Positions 62,210 to 64,000 of a DNA stretch of 64,000 nt are shown in pieces. The stretch's first letter is position 1; each line of letters begins with the position of its first letter. A program made the position numbers and the translations under genes. The notes under the pieces were generated by a model that did no database searches, was not told the origin of the DNA, and worked only from the letters and a program-made list of their open reading frames with translations. Origin of the DNA: Pseudomonas sp. LS.1a (GTDB taxonomy: Bacteria > Pseudomonadota > Gammaproteobacteria > Pseudomonadales > Pseudomonadaceae); NCBI RefSeq assembly GCF_022533585.1, contig NZ_CP092827.1, forward strand, positions 4,008,001 to 4,072,000, written 5' to 3'.

Positions 62210-62223
62210 ATCACCGCATCTCG

Positions 62224-62315
62224 CCTGTGGGAGCGGGCGTGCCCGCGAAGAGGCCAGCAGGGACAACGATGTTGCCTGAGCTGACGCATTCGCGGGCACG
62301 CCCGCTCCCACAGGG
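62224..62315. repeat. REP pair after pyk
   Basis: Inverted REPs of the GGGCGTGCCCGC variant at 62224-62250 and 62289-62315. Confidence 0.92.
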
Positions 62316-62396
62316 TAGGTGGTGTTGCACCCAACTGCGGAAAACCCGAGGCCCAAAGAGGCCCACCGCGCCCCATCAACCTCACTGACTGCCCCG

Positions 62397-63272
62397 ATGT
62401 ACACCAAAAATTTCGTCAACCCGTGCCCCGACTGGGCCACGGCGTTACTCAACGGCTTCAGCCAGGTGCTGCTGCTGCGTAATCCCCTGTGCGGCCTGTG
62501 CTGCCTGCTGGCCATCCTGCTGACCGCGCCCAACCTGGTCGGCGGCGCCCTGCTCGGCGCCCTGGCCGGCCTGCTCACCGCCCAGGCACGCAGCTACGAC
62601 CGTGCCGACCGCCAGGCCGGGCTGTACTGCTACAACGGCGTGCTGATCGGCATCCTGATCAGCGCCGTGCTGCCCTGGTCGGCCATCCTGCCGCCACTGA
62701 TCATCGCCGCCGGCGGCCTGTCCAGCATCATCACCCACCAGTGGCGCAAGCGCGGCGGCAAACTGCTGGTCGCCTACACCGCACCCTTCGTGCTGCTGGG
62801 CTGGGCCACCCTGCTGATCGCCAGCCCCTCGCCCAGCGGCTTCGTCGAAGCCGACCCGCTGTATGCCCTGGCGCGTGGCGTGGGCCAGATCTTCCTGCTC
62901 GACCAGCCCCTGGCCGGTTTGCTGATCATCGGCGGCATGTTCATCGCCAACCCCTATGCCGCAATGTGGGCAGTGATCGGTTCGGCCATCGGCGGCGGCG
63001 TGGCACTGCTTGCCGACCAGACGCAAGCTGCCTGGCTGGGCCTGTATGGCTTCAACGCAGCACTGGCGGCGCTGGCGTTCAGCAGGCAAGGTGAAAAGCC
63101 GTGGCTGACGCTGCTGGCCATCGCCCTGGCCCTGCTGCTGCAACCGCTGTTCAAGCTGCTACCGGTGCCCGGCCTGACCGCGCCCTTCGTCGCCGCCTGC
63201 TGGCTGATGCACTTGGGCTGCCACCTCAAACCGTTTGGCGAACGACGCAATAGCAAAGGCATCCCCAACTGA
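62397..63272 (+). CDS. Urea transporter (UT/SLC14 family)
   Basis: 291 residues from MYTKNFVNPCPDWATAL at 62397. About ten membrane helices in two homologous halves; the first half has NPLCGLCCLLAILLTAPNLV and YCYNGVLIGILI, the second has LAGLLIIGGMFIANPYAAMW and YGFNAALAALAF, as in bacterial urea channels. It conducts urea across the inner membrane. Its presence next to the purine/glyoxylate cluster fits urea release by AllA or uptake for urease elsewhere. Confidence 0.9.
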   Translation: MYTKNFVNPCPDWATALLNGFSQVLLLRNPLCGLCCLLAILLTAPNLVGGALLGALAGLLTAQARSYDRADRQAGLYCYNGVLIGILISAVLPWSAILPPLIIAAGGLSSIITHQWRKRGGKLLVAYTAPFVLLGWATLLIASPSPSGFVEADPLYALARGVGQIFLLDQPLAGLLIIGGMFIANPYAAMWAVIGSAIGGGVALLADQTQAAWLGLYGFNAALAALAFSRQGEKPWLTLLAIALALLLQPLFKLLPVPGLTAPFVAACWLMHLGCHLKPFGERRNSKGIPN

Positions 63273-63287
63273 ACATTATGCTGGCTG

Positions 63288-64000
63288 CTAGCTAAGAGGT
63301 GGTGTCCCGGGGCGCCCCTTGCGGATGGCAGCTGCCAGCCCAGGCATGGTCAGGTCTTGTTTCGAGTAATCAGTCATGCCTGAGCTGTTAATGAAAATCA
63401 CGTTGGAGCCAGGTTTCACTTGGCCATTTTTCCGTAGTGCTATGTGAGTGGGATTGACGTCCAGCAGAGTGAATCCCTGATTGATTAATTCTTCGGTGGG
63501 TACCAATGGTTTCGTACCAACATCGTCAGCAAGAACAAAATTCTCACTGATGAACAGGCTTCGATCCTTATCTACATAGAATTGTCCACTGAGCTCTGCA
63601 TCCGGATCCGGACGATCCCAAGTAATCCCATTCACCGACTTTGCCCTAAACGGCTGGATGCGTTTGCCTTCAGGGGCTGCCGGGTTATAGGAAAAACCCT
63701 GAACTCGAAACTTCGTGTTGTTGATTTTTTTAAAAACCGGTTCGAAAGCCGTCCAGTTCTTGGCAAATCGGTTGCTACCTTTGGGATCAATGAAATTGAC
63801 CGGATCGCCTCCACAATATGCATAAGCATTTACCCCTCCGGCCTTGAAAGGGCTCAATACATCCGGACTGCAGAAACGCATCAGAACCGGGCTGTATATT
63901 CGATTCCCGTTCCCTAGCAGATACCCCTGCACTACGCAATCCAGTAACTGCCCGTTGTAACCCAGTCGATGACCACGTATGCCTTTACCCAAGTAGCCAT
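63288..64000 (-). CDS. Rhs tip with AT-richer C-terminal domain, 5' end cut by window
   Basis: The frame is open to the right edge without a stop; about 237 residues are visible. The N-terminal part is the RHS core end: RGHRLGYNGQLLD, YLLGNGNRIYSPVLMRF and YAYCGGDPVNFIDPKG. The following ~160 residues (from NRFAKNWTAFEPVFKK) are unrecognised, lower in GC and rich in Asn, Lys and Ile, as in swapped Rhs toxin tips. The upstream length is unknown, so it may be a full Rhs protein or another orphan tip. No immunity gene follows; the urea transporter gene is convergent 15 bases away. Confidence 0.75.
   Translation of the reverse strand, partial: GYLGKGIRGHRLGYNGQLLDCVVQGYLLGNGNRIYSPVLMRFCSPDVLSPFKAGGVNAYAYCGGDPVNFIDPKGSNRFAKNWTAFEPVFKKINNTKFRVQGFSYNPAAPEGKRIQPFRAKSVNGITWDRPDPDAELSGQFYVDKDRSLFISENFVLADDVGTKPLVPTEELINQGFTLLDVNPTHIALRKNGQVKPGSNVIFINSSGMTDYSKQDLTMPGLAAAIRKGRPGTPPLS

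Noticed and set aside
32529..64000. The purine-glyoxylate genes as a horizontally acquired island
   Set aside because: GC content and codon use match the rest, REPs are spread evenly, and the order resembles that in other pseudomonads. Only the IS110 element and the Rhs tail look foreign.

Overview
The window is chromosomal DNA of a Pseudomonas putida-group bacterium. Evidence: high GC; about seventeen copies of the P. putida-type REP palindrome (GCGGGTnnACCCGC core with CTCCCACAGG flank); two tandem cbb3 oxidase operons; and the Pseudomonas gene order recR-ybaB-dnaX, ligA-zipA-smc, xdhAB-xdhC-guaD and gcl-hyi-glxR-ttuD-pyk. Most of the window is conserved chromosome. No CRISPR array, prophage, tRNA or rRNA was seen.

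Layout. (1) 1-3.8 kb: a siderophore-type acyltransferase cut by the window edge, an orphan periplasmic binding protein, a DEDDh exonuclease, ppnP and an alpha/beta hydrolase. (2) 3.8-19.5 kb: low-oxygen respiration, with ccoN1O1Q1P1, ccoN2O2Q2P2, the maturation set ccoG-ccoH-ccoI-ccoS, a TauE/SafE-like membrane protein, hemN, the oxygen regulator anr, and apt. Anr boxes lie before ccoN1 and hemN. (3) 19.5-32.5 kb: housekeeping genes recR, ybaB, dnaX, ligA, zipA and smc, plus the 4.5S RNA gene and a divergent MerR/DUF2938 pair. (4) 32.5-51.7 kb: purine catabolism. Guanine goes to xanthine (GuaD), urate (XdhAB, matured by XdhC), 5-hydroxyisourate (PuuD), OHCU (HiuH), allantoin (UraD) and allantoate (PuuE); AllA splits ureidoglycolate into glyoxylate and urea. 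Two NCS2 permeases, two Tsx-type channels, an aquaporin and two GntR regulators accompany them. No allantoicase gene is present. (5) 51.7-53.1 kb: an IS110-family element inserted in a REP. (6) 53.1-63.3 kb: DUF808, a RutR-like regulator, a GlcG-like protein, and the glyoxylate route gcl-hyi-glxR-ttuD-pyk to pyruvate, then a urea transporter. Orphan Rhs tips lie at 43.1 kb and at the right edge.

How it works together: glyoxylate from ureide breakdown feeds gcl-hyi-glxR-ttuD-pyk, and urea can be moved by the UT protein. Three recurring short signals tie sections 4-6 together: palindrome A (TTGTnnACAA), palindrome B (YTGAC-N6-GTCAR, the layout of the RutR operator) and Crc/Hfq-type AAnAAnAA motifs just before start codons. 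The most unusual item is the IS110 element: its ends can be placed by rebuilding an intact REP, and its left non-coding end folds into a hairpin whose loop carries a 9-mer complementary to the target, as expected of a bridge RNA.
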